Below, piece by piece: positions 1-7,013 of a DNA stretch of 14,522 nucleotides. The notes under the pieces are model-generated. The model was not told the origin of the DNA. It was given only the letters and a program-made list of their open reading frames with translations, and ran no database searches. The translations under genes were made by a program, and so were the position numbers. Numbering within the stretch: position 1 is the first letter of the stretch; each line of letters opens with the position of its first letter. This stretch comes from Pseudomonadota bacterium (lineage in GTDB: Bacteria > Pseudomonadota > Gammaproteobacteria > Xanthomonadales > Marinicellaceae), in NCBI GenBank assembly GCA_008501575.1, contig QQUO01000023.1, positions 1 through 14,522 of the forward strand. The letters are read 5' to 3'.

Positions 1-696
1 GGTGATGACATAAGCTTCACCACCCACACCGCGACGCAGGCATCAGTGACCATCAGCGGCTTTACTGATATTGCCCTGGCTGATAATTTGATTTACCGTG
101 CCGCTGAATTGCTCAGACCTTATGTTCAACAACCTTGTGCGGTTCATGTTGATGTTACTAAGCACATTCCAAGTGGCGCCGGTTTGGGTGGCGGTAGTTC
201 CAATGCGGCGGTCACGTTAACCACTCTTAATTCGGTCTGGCAATGTCAACTAAACCAACAAAGCTTATTACAACTGGCCTTAAAGTTAGGTGCTGATGTG
301 CCTTTTTTTGTGGTGGGCCAATCGGCTTATGTGACAGGAATTGGTGAGCACATTGAACCCATGACTTTCTATCGGGGCAGTCTGTTGCTGTTAATGCCGG
401 ACGTGGCAATCAGCACTGCAGCCGTCTTTAAGCACCCGGCCTTAAATCGACAACAAACTCCGCTAAGAAAGGATTTAATCACTGATTCACGGTATTGGAT
501 TAATGACTGCTTTGTGGTGGTTTTACAAGACTATCCGGAAATAAAACAGTTGTTCACGGCATTAAGTCCGTTTATGACATTGCGTTTATCCGGCACCGGC
601 TCTGCGATGTTTGCTTTATGTCAGGATAAACAGGAAGCCCAAAGACAACAAAAAATTGCCGCAGCATATTGTCGAACATTGGTGATTGAAATATAA
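1..696 (+). CDS. ispE: 4-diphosphocytidyl-2-C-methyl-D-erythritol kinase, 3' part
   Basis: Cytoplasmic GHMP-family kinase of the MEP (non-mevalonate) isoprenoid pathway; it phosphorylates the 2-hydroxyl of CDP-methylerythritol using ATP. The frame is open from base 1, and the family is usually about 280 residues, so the 231 residues here lack roughly the first 50. The GTG at 46 is an internal codon, not the start. The glycine/serine-rich ATP-binding motif PSGAGLGGGSSNAA lies at bases 169-210. The catalytic-aspartate motif GADVPFF lies near base 295. The C-terminal GHMP motif RLSGTGSAMFAL lies near base 582-617. Following ispE with tRNA-Gln, prs, rplY and pth is the standard gammaproteobacterial order, which supports the call. 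No convincing intrinsic terminator follows the stop codon. Confidence 0.96.
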   Translation, partial: GDDISFTTHTATQASVTISGFTDIALADNLIYRAAELLRPYVQQPCAVHVDVTKHIPSGAGLGGGSSNAAVTLTTLNSVWQCQLNQQSLLQLALKLGADVPFFVVGQSAYVTGIGEHIEPMTFYRGSLLLLMPDVAISTAAVFKHPALNRQQTPLRKDLITDSRYWINDCFVVVLQDYPEIKQLFTALSPFMTLRLSGTGSAMFALCQDKQEAQRQQKIAAAYCRTLVIEI

Positions 697-1068
697 TCAG
701 ACTTAATTGTGCTGCTGCTTTAAAGTATTGATTAAAATTGGCGGCAAAATGTTTTGACCCGAATATTTCATGTAACCGGTACAAAATAGTCATTATTACT
801 ATATGTTTCATAAGTTTAAACAAATTCTGACAAAATACAGTGTATCCCTGAATGGTTTGCTACAGCACCTCCCTGCGATGTCTCCCTCGGGCAGCAGAGC
901 TGGCCAAAACATTCCAGATGTTTTAGTTATGAAAAAAATGGCTGCATATCTTGCATAAAATCGTTTACAACATATGAATGACTATGCTTGAAGCAATATT
1001 TATACAATCTATATTGCCATTTTGTGCCTAAATTCCTTTTTTACATGAAATTTTCGGATTAATTAGGT
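697..1068. other. Gene-free spacer between ispE and the tRNA-Gln promoter
   Basis: About 370 bases with no supported gene in either direction; all reading frames are short or broken. The ends are strongly AT-rich. The middle (about 844-919) is a GC-richer long imperfect inverted repeat, listed separately. The right end leads into a sigma-70 type promoter. I see no clear terminator for ispE here. Confidence 0.6.
844..919. repeat. Long imperfect inverted repeat, possible interspersed hairpin element
   Basis: The outer arms ATCCCTGAATGGTTTGC (844-860) and GGCCAAAACATTCCAGAT (902-919) pair with a few mismatches and bulges. Inside them AGC (864-866) can pair with GCT (899-901), CTC (869-871) with GAG (897-899), and CTGC (873-876) with GCAG (891-894). 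These inner pairings partly compete with one another. The whole unit would fold into a roughly 76-base hairpin. It is clearly more GC-rich than the AT-rich spacer around it. No U-run follows on either strand, so it does not look like a terminator. The shape suits a dispersed palindromic or MITE-like repeat, but only one copy is visible in the window. Confidence 0.4.
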
Positions 1069-1096
1069 TTGCAATCATTGCTATAGTGGTTATAAT
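1069..1096 (+). promoter_or_regulatory. Sigma-70 promoter for tRNA-Gln (and probably prs)
   Basis: TTGCAA (1069-1074) and a perfect TATAAT (1091-1096) are separated by 16 bases. Transcription would begin near 1103, about 48 bases before the tRNA. The start region is GC-rich (GCCGCC), as in stringently controlled stable-RNA promoters. The leader contains a potential small hairpin, GCCGCCTTTG (1099-1108) with CAAAGCGGC (1119-1127). Confidence 0.75.
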
Positions 1097-1150
1097 ATGC
1101 CGCCTTTGGCAGCGATTACAAAGCGGCTAAAAAGAGATATTCTCGCGAAT

Positions 1151-1226
1151 TGGGATGTCGCCAAGTGGCTAAGGCACCAGGTTTTGATCCTGGCATTCGC
1201 AGGTTCGAGTCCTGCCATCCCAGCCA
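1151..1226 (+). tRNA. tRNA-Gln, anticodon TTG
   Basis: A full cloverleaf can be read by eye. The acceptor stem TGGGATG (1151-1157) pairs with CATCCCA (1216-1222). The anticodon stem CCAGG/CCTGG encloses the loop TTTTGAT, giving anticodon TTG for glutamine. The T-arm GCAGG/CCTGC carries the TTCGAGT loop. The discriminator base is G, and the CCA end is encoded at 1224-1226. The unusual first base U is typical of bacterial tRNA-Gln. It lies between ispE and prs, as in many Gammaproteobacteria, and is probably cut from a joint transcript with prs. Confidence 0.97.
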
Positions 1227-1236
1227 TATATTGTGG

Positions 1237-1257
1237 TGCCCGTGCTCTGCGCGGGCA
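1237..1257 (+). promoter_or_regulatory. Stable hairpin between tRNA-Gln and prs
   Basis: TGCCCGTGC (1237-1245) and GCGCGGGCA (1249-1257) form a nine-pair stem, with one G·U pair, closed by a three-base loop. There is no U-run after it, so it is not a standard intrinsic terminator. It starts 10 bases after the tRNA CCA and ends 9 bases before the prs ribosome-binding site. It could protect the 5' end of prs mRNA after tRNA processing, or slow read-through; both roles are inference. Confidence 0.55.
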
Positions 1258-1280
1258 TACTCATTTAAGGGGTCAACGAA

Positions 1281-2234
1281 ATGTTCGATCGTGGAATCAG
1301 ATTGTTTTGCGGTAATGCCAATCCCGAATTGGGTAAAAAAATTGCCAATAATTTGGGTGTACCTTTGGGGCGCGCCAATGTTGGTCGTTTCAGTGACGGC
1401 GAAGTTTCCGTAGAAATCAGGGATAATGTACGTGGCCAAGATATTTTCTTGATTCAGCCCACATGTCGCCCCACGGCCGATAATTTTATGGAGTTGCTGG
1501 TGATGGTGGATGCCTTAAAACGGGCATCAGCTAAAACAGTAACGGCGGTGATTCCTTATTTTGGTTATGCCAGACAAGATCGCCGTCCCCGATCAGCCAG
1601 GGTGCCGATTACCGCTAAAGTGGCGGCAAAAATGATTGCAGCCGTTGGTATTGATCGGGTGTTAACCGTTGATTTGCATGCGGACCAAATTCAGGGATTT
1701 TTTGATATCCCGGTGGATAATGTCTATGCCTCGCCGCTGACATTGGCAGACATGTGGCAGAAATATGACAGTGAAGACGTGACCATTGTGTCACCGGATA
1801 TTGGCGGTGTTGTCAGAGCCCGGGCCATCGCAAAGCGGTTAGGCTGTGAATTGGCCATTATTGATAAACGGCGGCCCAAGCCAAACATGGCAAAAGTGAT
1901 GAATATCATCGGCGATGTTAAAGGCAAAATTTGTATCTTAGTGGATGATATGATTGATACAGCGGGCACCTTGTGTGCCGCATCAACCGCCCTGATGGAA
2001 TGGGGCGCGAAAGAGGTAAATGCCTATTGTGTGCATCCGGTGTTATCCGGTAATGCCATTGAAAACATAGAAAATTCAGACATTAATGAGTTGGTTGTTA
2101 CAGACACCATCCCGTTACAACCTGAAGCACTGAATTGTAAAAAAATTCGTCAATTGTCGGTGGCCGAAATGCTCGGTGAGACAATCAGACGTATTGCTAA
2201 CAGAGAGTCTGTTAGCTCCATGTATATCGATTAA
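1281..2234 (+). CDS. prs: Ribose-phosphate pyrophosphokinase (PRPP synthetase)
   Basis: Cytoplasmic enzyme that transfers pyrophosphate from ATP to ribose 5-phosphate. It makes PRPP for purine, pyrimidine, histidine, tryptophan and NAD synthesis. The 317 residues match the usual class I length of about 315. Visible motifs are GRFSDGEVSVEI (35-46), the flexible ATP loop PYFGYARQDRR (92-102), DLHADQIQGFF (131-141, with the metal-binding histidine), the DKRRPKPN segment (from 195) and the PRPP-binding loop VDDMIDTAGT (221-230). The ATG is preceded by AAGGGG at 1267-1272 with an 8-base spacer. It is probably transcribed from the tRNA-Gln promoter, and rplY follows after 62 bases. All core catalytic residues are intact. 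Confidence 0.97.
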   Translation: MFDRGIRLFCGNANPELGKKIANNLGVPLGRANVGRFSDGEVSVEIRDNVRGQDIFLIQPTCRPTADNFMELLVMVDALKRASAKTVTAVIPYFGYARQDRRPRSARVPITAKVAAKMIAAVGIDRVLTVDLHADQIQGFFDIPVDNVYASPLTLADMWQKYDSEDVTIVSPDIGGVVRARAIAKRLGCELAIIDKRRPKPNMAKVMNIIGDVKGKICILVDDMIDTAGTLCAASTALMEWGAKEVNAYCVHPVLSGNAIENIENSDINELVVTDTIPLQPEALNCKKIRQLSVAEMLGETIRRIANRESVSSMYID

Positions 2235-2253
2235 TTGACTCATCGATATTTTT

Positions 2254-2278
2254 AGGCTCTGGTCGCAAGAGCCTTTGA
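2254..2278 (+). terminator. Weak stem-loop between prs and rplY
   Basis: AGGCTCT (2254-2260) and AGAGCCT (2268-2274) form a seven-pair stem with a 7-base loop. Only TTTGATT follows, so termination is probably partial. That would lower rplY relative to prs without isolating it. Confidence 0.45.
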
Positions 2279-2296
2279 TTAAATAGGAAAAATATT

Positions 2297-2995
2297 ATGG
2301 CTATTTATAAAGTTGAAGCAAAACTCCGTGATGATGTGGGGAAAGGTGCGAGCCGCCGCTTACGTCGTGAAGGACGTGTTCCTGTGGTACTGTACGGTGC
2401 CGGCAAAGAACCAAGAAATTTAACCTTAAACCACAACAAAGTACTGCGCTTAATTGAAGACGAAGGATTCTTTTCCAGTATTATTGAATTTTCTGCCGAT
2501 GGTGGTGCCAAGCAAAAAGTGGTTATTAAAGACATGCAACGTCATCCGGCAAAACCGGTGATAATGCACATGGACTTTATGCGGGTAGATGATAACCAAG
2601 AGTTGGTTATGAATATCCCGATTCACTTCCTGAATGCTGATGATTCCCCAGCCAGTAAAGTTGCGGGTATTGTGATTGACTATCAAATTCATGAGATTGA
2701 AATCACCTGTTTACCGAAAGATTTACCAGAAAGTTTCGAAGTTGATTTGGCTAACTTTGATGTGGGTGATTCGGTTATGCTCAGCGAAATTGCAATGCCT
2801 GAGGGTGTAAAAGCTCTGGCATTCATGCGAACAGACGATGAAGATTTTGATGAAGTCGTTGTTAACACAGCCACGGTTCTGGATACCTCAGATGAGGATG
2901 AAGTTGAAGCACCGGATGTGGAAGTACCAACTGTTGACGAAGATGGCGCTGAAGAAGAATCCGATTCTGATGAAGACAAAGAAAAAGGCGAATAA
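2297..2995 (+). CDS. rplY: 50S ribosomal protein L25, general stress (Ctc/TL5) form
   Basis: Protein of the large ribosomal subunit that binds 5S rRNA. The start is the ATG after TAGGA (2284-2288). The N-terminal L25 domain covers about residues 4-95 and contains the typical GKGASRRLRREGRVPVVLYG stretch (16-35). The C-terminal TL5/Ctc-type beta domain covers about 100-190. Residues 195-232 form a very acidic, probably disordered tail dominated by Asp and Glu. The 232 residues fit the long two-domain form rather than the short 94-residue E. coli form. It sits between prs and pth, where this gene is normally found, and is followed by a strong terminator. Confidence 0.95.
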   Translation: MAIYKVEAKLRDDVGKGASRRLRREGRVPVVLYGAGKEPRNLTLNHNKVLRLIEDEGFFSSIIEFSADGGAKQKVVIKDMQRHPAKPVIMHMDFMRVDDNQELVMNIPIHFLNADDSPASKVAGIVIDYQIHEIEITCLPKDLPESFEVDLANFDVGDSVMLSEIAMPEGVKALAFMRTDDEDFDEVVVNTATVLDTSDEDEVEAPDVEVPTVDEDGAEEESDSDEDKEKGE

Positions 2996-3018
2996 TTAAT
3001 CCGTTTTTTTAACCAATT

Positions 3019-3056
3019 AAACCACGGTATTCGTCATTGAATCCCGTGGTTTTTTT
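3019..3056 (+). terminator. Intrinsic terminator after rplY
   Basis: AAACCACGG (3019-3027) pairs with CCGTGGTTT (3044-3052) across a loop that can pair further (ATTC with GAAT). The stem runs directly into a seven-base T tract (3050-3056). It ends the tRNA-Gln–prs–rplY transcript, so pth needs read-through or its own start. Confidence 0.88.
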
Positions 3057-3084
3057 ATTAACAGGTCTGTAAAAGGGTCACAAC

Positions 3085-3660
3085 ATGATACAAGTCGTCT
3101 TTGGCTTGGGTAATCCCGGTCAACAATATGAAAAAAGCCGTCATAATGCCGGTTTTTGGTACCTCGATGCCCTGGCCAATCATGTCGGTGCTAAATTTAA
3201 AGAAGTTAAGAAATTTAAAGCACTGGTGGCAGATACTGATTATTATGGTGATAAGCTGTGGTTGGTGAAGCCACAGACCTTTATGAACCGCTCCGGACAA
3301 AGTGTCATACCCTTTACTCAATTTTATCAAATCCCTGCAGATCAAGTTTTGGTGGCTTACGATGAATTAGATATTCCTCCCGGTACGGCGAAATTTAAAC
3401 GCGGTGGTGGTCATGGCGGGCATAACGGTTTGCGTGACATTATTCCCGGCTTAGGGACTGATTTTAAGCGCTTGCGTATTGGTATCGGCCATCCCGGTGA
3501 TAAGCGACAAGTCACACCATGGGTACTCGGTCGACCCGGTCAGGAGGATGAAATCAGTATTGATCGCTGTATTGATGAATGTGTTGCTGTTACATCTGCC
3601 ATAATTAAAGGGGATGACGAACAAGTCATGCGAATCCTTCACACCGCCGCTGATAAATAG
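3085..3660 (+). CDS. pth: Peptidyl-tRNA hydrolase
   Basis: Essential cytoplasmic esterase that frees tRNA from peptidyl-tRNAs dropped by stalled ribosomes. The 191 residues match the family. All key positions fall at the E. coli numbers: Asn10 in GLGNPG, catalytic His20 in SRHNAG, Met67-Asn68 in TFMNRSG, Asp93 in AYDELDIP, and Asn114 in GGHNGLRDI. AAGGG (3073-3077) precedes the ATG with a 7-base spacer. The preceding terminator ends only 28 bases upstream, and no promoter stands out. The end overlaps the end of the opposing acyltransferase gene by 22 bases. The usual downstream partner ychF is absent, so the conserved cluster stops here. Confidence 0.97.
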   Translation: MIQVVFGLGNPGQQYEKSRHNAGFWYLDALANHVGAKFKEVKKFKALVADTDYYGDKLWLVKPQTFMNRSGQSVIPFTQFYQIPADQVLVAYDELDIPPGTAKFKRGGGHGGHNGLRDIIPGLGTDFKRLRIGIGHPGDKRQVTPWVLGRPGQEDEISIDRCIDECVAVTSAIIKGDDEQVMRILHTAADK

Positions 3661-4736
3661 TTGCTGACCAGTTTAGAAAAACACAGCTCATCGACCAAAA
3701 AAGCATCGTGGCCTTGAATCGAGTCGGTTATTACCAGGTCACAGTCAATATCTGCCTTCTTTAACAAATCGTAAACATCTTGCTGTAACCATGTTGGGAA
3801 CAGCAAATCTGTTTTGGTGCCTATAATCAAAGCCGAATCAACCCCAATATCTGATAATGGATTGGCGATATCTCTGGTGGCCTGATATTGGTAGCCATCA
3901 AACCAATCCATGGCCCGTGATAAATATAAATAACAAATAGGATCAAATTGGTGAATAAAGCGATTGGCATGGTGTTCTAAATAACTTTCAACCGGAAATT
4001 CGATGCCGAAGGGATGATCGGGCACCTTTTTTAATGATCGGGGAAAGCGTTCATTCCATTCTTCAGCGGAGCGATACGACAACATACCGATTTTTCGGGC
4101 AAATTTCATGCCATCTACCGGCCAATCCTCACGGGAGTAAAAACCACGATTAAAATTATTGTCATTAATAATGGCTTCTCTTTGCAGTGACCGGATGGCG
4201 GTACTGAAAGGCGGTGATACCATGCCGGCAGCCATTTGCAACCAATGACGACAAAATCCGGGGTGTTGCTGCAATAAAGCAACACCGGTCATGCCACCCA
4301 TAGAAGGTCCAACCAATGTGTGTAATCGCTCAATACCTAAGTGCTGGCATAACAACACATTGCTGTTGGCGATGTCCTGCAGACATAAATCGGGAAAATC
4401 AAACCGATAAGCGCGGTTATTTTTGGGGTTGATGGATGCCGGACCGGTGGAACCTTTACAACTGCCTAATGAGCTGGCACAGATGACAAAATAACGTGAT
4501 GTGTCGATGGCTTTGCCGGGGCCAACCATAAATTCCCACCAGCCGTCATGGTCATCCCGGTGGTGGCGACAAACATGAGAGTCCGGTGATAATCCGGACA
4601 AAATTAAAATGGCATTATCGGCCGCTGCACTTAATTGGCCCCAGGTTTCATATTGTAATTGGGCATCATTTAATCGGCCGCCACGATGAAATTGAAAATC
4701 ACTGGGTAAGTGGAAATGTTTAATGTAATCCGGCAT
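3639..4736 (-). CDS. MetX-family serine/homoserine O-acyltransferase
   Basis: Alpha/beta-hydrolase acyltransferase of the MetX family. These enzymes activate the hydroxyl of homoserine or serine with acetyl- or succinyl-CoA for sulfur amino-acid synthesis. The 365 residues contain the nucleophile elbow GPSMGG (Ser145), the acid Asp310 in GTKTDLLFP, and the base His343 in IQGHDAFLVD. The stretch SSLGSCKGSTGPASINP (89-104) and SLQREAIINDNNF match my memory of the Xanthomonas-type proteins described as L-serine O-succinyltransferases. They fit less well with classic homoserine acetyltransferases, which read GGCKGTTGP there. Substrate therefore stays open, and I give no symbol. The start has no clear Shine-Dalgarno sequence, and a terminator hairpin lies just upstream. 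Confidence 0.88.
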   Translation of the reverse strand: MPDYIKHFHLPSDFQFHRGGRLNDAQLQYETWGQLSAAADNAILILSGLSPDSHVCRHHRDDHDGWWEFMVGPGKAIDTSRYFVICASSLGSCKGSTGPASINPKNNRAYRFDFPDLCLQDIANSNVLLCQHLGIERLHTLVGPSMGGMTGVALLQQHPGFCRHWLQMAAGMVSPPFSTAIRSLQREAIINDNNFNRGFYSREDWPVDGMKFARKIGMLSYRSAEEWNERFPRSLKKVPDHPFGIEFPVESYLEHHANRFIHQFDPICYLYLSRAMDWFDGYQYQATRDIANPLSDIGVDSALIIGTKTDLLFPTWLQQDVYDLLKKADIDCDLVITDSIQGHDAFLVDELCFSKLVSNYLSAAV

Positions 4737-4749
4737 AGGTTTTTGTCAG

Positions 4750-4777
4750 GTAAAAAAACGGCCTTTTTCAGGCCGTT
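4750..4777 (-). terminator. Intrinsic terminator of the ABC transporter operon
   Basis: On the minus strand AACGGCC (4777-4771) and GGCCGTT (4763-4757) form a seven-pair GC-rich stem, followed directly by a run of seven T (4756-4750 region). It follows the permease gene by about 57 bases and lies only about 13 bases before the acyltransferase ATG. It could therefore also act on transcripts entering that gene. Confidence 0.82.
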
Positions 4778-4833
4778 AAAACGAATGTCGTTATTGTAAC
4801 AAAGCGACCCCAAGAAGTCGGCATTGTTTTTTT

Positions 4834-5787
4834 TTAGATGGTGTTGCGATAGCGCCTGATATAGACAGCCAGGCCGACCGTGATCGCCGCAAAAATAACA
4901 CCATACAACATTTCAATCTGCATTAAACTTTGTAACATACTTGTAATGACTTCAACACCCGTGTGTGCGGTCGGATCAAAATCCACATTTTCCAAATCAT
5001 ATTGGCCAATACCGGTGGCAAATGGTGTGGTGGCTTTGGCGAACAACACCCCTATGGTTTTGAAAAATCCAACTTTAAACAGGTTGAGATTCACTAAAGC
5101 ATTGTACCAATACCAGCTAAAGCTGACGATTAATGGTGCGAACACAGCCAATAAAAAAGGTCTTCGTTTAGCCACCGCTGAGGCAAATAATAACCAACCA
5201 TACAATGGCAATGCCCAGAGTGCCTGGACTAAACAGCCGATGATAAAAGCGCCCCAGTTTTCGATAAAGGACACATTCATCCACAGCAATGTAACAGGAT
5301 TTAGGCCATTGATAAGAAGTATTAAGCTGAGAATAACAAACACAATTAAGTGGCTAATCATCAGACCAACAATAAAAGCAGCCGGTGCCACCAACATGGC
5401 GGTTAATAATTTTGCCAAGACCGTTTGGGTGTCAGAAACCGGGAGTGATTTATAAAATAAAATACTGCCGTCTTTACGGTCATCGTATAAACTGCCCAGC
5501 AAGAAAAAGAACACGACGACAAACAGTATTAAATGATATAAAGAGCCACTCATCAGCATAAAAACATCCATGGCAAAATTGATCTTATCGCCACCAAGCT
5601 GTTGCAGTGAACTGATGGCCAGTTGTAAATTGTCGCCGCCGCTGACATCAATAATAAAACGATCGGTGGTGAAATAGCTGAGTAATGCAAACAAACCCAT
5701 GACTAAACCGATGATGACGGGGGTCTTTAAAAAGGCACCCTTATGTTCCCAAAATTCCAGTTTTAATAAAGCTAAAAAGGTTTTCAT
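4834..5787 (-). CDS. ABC-2 type transporter permease subunit
   Basis: Inner-membrane subunit of an ABC transporter, 317 residues. About six hydrophobic segments can be seen, near residues 22-40, 82-100, 130-159, 178-203, 210-230 and 293-310. The cytoplasmic stretch YDDRKDGSILFYKSLPVSDTQ (101-121) is typical of ABC-2 permeases that pair with YtrB-like ATPases. The ATG follows an excellent AAGGAGGA ribosome site, which lies inside the last codons of the ATPase gene; only two bases separate the genes. Members of this GntR–ATPase–permease arrangement often answer to cell-envelope stress or antibiotics. The substrate cannot be read from sequence, and export is likelier than import because no binding protein is present. 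Confidence 0.88.
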   Translation of the reverse strand: MKTFLALLKLEFWEHKGAFLKTPVIIGLVMGLFALLSYFTTDRFIIDVSGGDNLQLAISSLQQLGGDKINFAMDVFMLMSGSLYHLILFVVVFFFLLGSLYDDRKDGSILFYKSLPVSDTQTVLAKLLTAMLVAPAAFIVGLMISHLIVFVILSLILLINGLNPVTLLWMNVSFIENWGAFIIGCLVQALWALPLYGWLLFASAVAKRRPFLLAVFAPLIVSFSWYWYNALVNLNLFKVGFFKTIGVLFAKATTPFATGIGQYDLENVDFDPTAHTGVEVITSMLQSLMQIEMLYGVIFAAITVGLAVYIRRYRNTI

Positions 5788-5789
5788 AA

Positions 5790-6641
5790 TCAGTCCTCCT
5801 TCATGATGGCAACAAACAAATCAGAAACAGAAGGTCTTTGGACATCACCCAATACAGCGACTTGTTCTCTTGAAGCGGCTTTAAACAACATGATGTAACG
5901 GCCAAATACTTTCTTTACCGTAAGTGGATTTAATGCCATGGCTTGCGCGTAATTATCCTGACTCACCATCACTTCAAAAAAATCACGGGTTAAACTATCC
6001 ATGTCACTATTAAGTACAATTTCTCCGTCTTTAATAAACACCACATCGGTTAAAATATGTTCAATTTCTTCCACTTGGTGGGTGGTGATAATAATGGTGC
6101 GTTCATGATTGAAGTAGTCATTAATCAAATTGTCATAAAACTCTTTTCTGAACAAAATATCAAGCCCCAAAGTGGGCTCATCTAACACCAACAATTGTGC
6201 ATCGATGGCCATAACGATGGCTAAATGCAGTTGCGCAACCATGCCTTTGGAAAGTTCTTTTACTTTATGCGTCAGTGTAACCTTGGTTTTGGCAATCAGA
6301 TCCTCAGCCTTTTGGCGATTAAAATTGGGGTGCACCTGCTCGGTATAATCGAGTAATTGTGAGACTTGTATCCATTTGGGTAATACCGCGACATCAGCGA
6401 TAAAACAGATGTCTTTCATCAGTTCAGCCCGTTTTTTGAATGGATCAATGCCGAGCACTGATAAATCACCGTCACAGGGTGCTAAACCCAGAACCGCTTT
6501 TAAAAACGTGGTTTTACCGGCGCCATTGGGACCGATTAAGCCCACAACTTTACCCCGATCGATATCAATATTGACGTTTTTGAGTGCTTGGAATTTGCCG
6601 TAATGTTTGTTTAGGTTGTGTGCTTTTAATAGGACACTCAT
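5790..6641 (-). CDS. ABC transporter ATP-binding protein (YtrB-like)
   Basis: Cytoplasmic ATPase subunit that drives the neighbouring permease; 283 residues. Walker A GPNGAGKTT is at 37-45, the signature loop LSKGMVAQ at about 130-137 (a variant of LSGGQ), Walker B LLVLDEP at 150-156, and the H-loop histidine at 188 in TTHQVEEIE. The usual glutamine of the Q-loop is not seen: the region reads ICFIADVAVLPKW. A C-terminal extension of about 80 residues follows the ATPase core. The start codon overlaps the gntR stop in an ATGA arrangement, with GGGAG upstream, which indicates translational coupling. Confidence 0.92.
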   Translation of the reverse strand: MSVLLKAHNLNKHYGKFQALKNVNIDIDRGKVVGLIGPNGAGKTTFLKAVLGLAPCDGDLSVLGIDPFKKRAELMKDICFIADVAVLPKWIQVSQLLDYTEQVHPNFNRQKAEDLIAKTKVTLTHKVKELSKGMVAQLHLAIVMAIDAQLLVLDEPTLGLDILFRKEFYDNLINDYFNHERTIIITTHQVEEIEHILTDVVFIKDGEIVLNSDMDSLTRDFFEVMVSQDNYAQAMALNPLTVKKVFGRYIMLFKAASREQVAVLGDVQRPSVSDLFVAIMKED

Positions 6642-7009
6642 GGTTTTCTCCCGGTTTTTTCTAAGGATTCGATTAAGGCATCGATATCAATGTCCAGTTG
6701 GGCAATTTTATGTAAAACCTGGGGCCATTGATGGTCGATAAATTCTTGACGTTGTTGTTGATGCAATATCTTCTTGGCATGGTCACTTACGAACATGCCT
6801 AAGCCTCTTTTCTTGGTTATCAGGTCTTCATCAACCAGTATTTGGTAGGATTTAGAAACGGTAATGGGATTAACCTGATAATCAATAGCCAGTTGTCGCA
6901 CCGAGGGCAAGGCTTCGCCGGTGGTGACATCCTCATTTAAAATAAGGTCTTTTATTTGATCGGCCAACTGTAAGTAAATCGGTTGGCTGTCATTCCAATG
7001 GTAGGCCAT
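6638..7009 (-). CDS. GntR-family transcriptional regulator, YtrA subfamily
   Basis: Short DNA-binding regulator of 123 residues. It has a GntR winged helix-turn-helix at about 10-75 (PIYLQLADQIKDLI, LPSVRQLAIDYQVNPITVSKSYQIL) and only about 50 helical residues after it. That length fits the YtrA subfamily, which lacks a large ligand domain. It is encoded upstream of the ATPase and permease genes and overlaps the ATPase gene by four bases. YtrA-type proteins usually repress their own transporter operon. A 22-base palindrome over the operon's promoter at 7236-7257 is the obvious target. The AGGT ribosome site lies at the stop codon of the preceding small gene. Confidence 0.92.
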   Translation of the reverse strand: MAYHWNDSQPIYLQLADQIKDLILNEDVTTGEALPSVRQLAIDYQVNPITVSKSYQILVDEDLITKKRGLGMFVSDHAKKILHQQQRQEFIDHQWPQVLHKIAQLDIDIDALIESLEKTGRKP

Positions 7010-7013
7010 ACTG

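Noticed and set aside
46..696. Start of ispE at the GTG at position 46
   Set aside because: The frame stays open to base 1 with ispE-like sequence and the family is about 50 residues longer, so the true start is outside the window.
1099..1127. Leader hairpin after the tRNA-Gln promoter as an attenuator
   Set aside because: The stem has a bulge and no T-run follows, so termination is unlikely; it is noted only as part of the leader.
1116..1439. Overlapping frames on both strands across the tRNA-Gln and the start of prs
   Set aside because: They run through a clear tRNA and the prs coding region, have no ribosome sites, and encode no recognisable protein.
2689..2979. Serine/threonine-rich frame opposite the end of rplY
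   Set aside because: Its composition is just the reverse strand of the Asp/Glu codons of the L25 acidic tail.
4880..5455. 191-residue plus-strand frame
   Set aside because: It lies wholly opposite the permease gene, has no promoter or ribosome site, and is not protein-like; the permease has clear membrane topology and an excellent Shine-Dalgarno.
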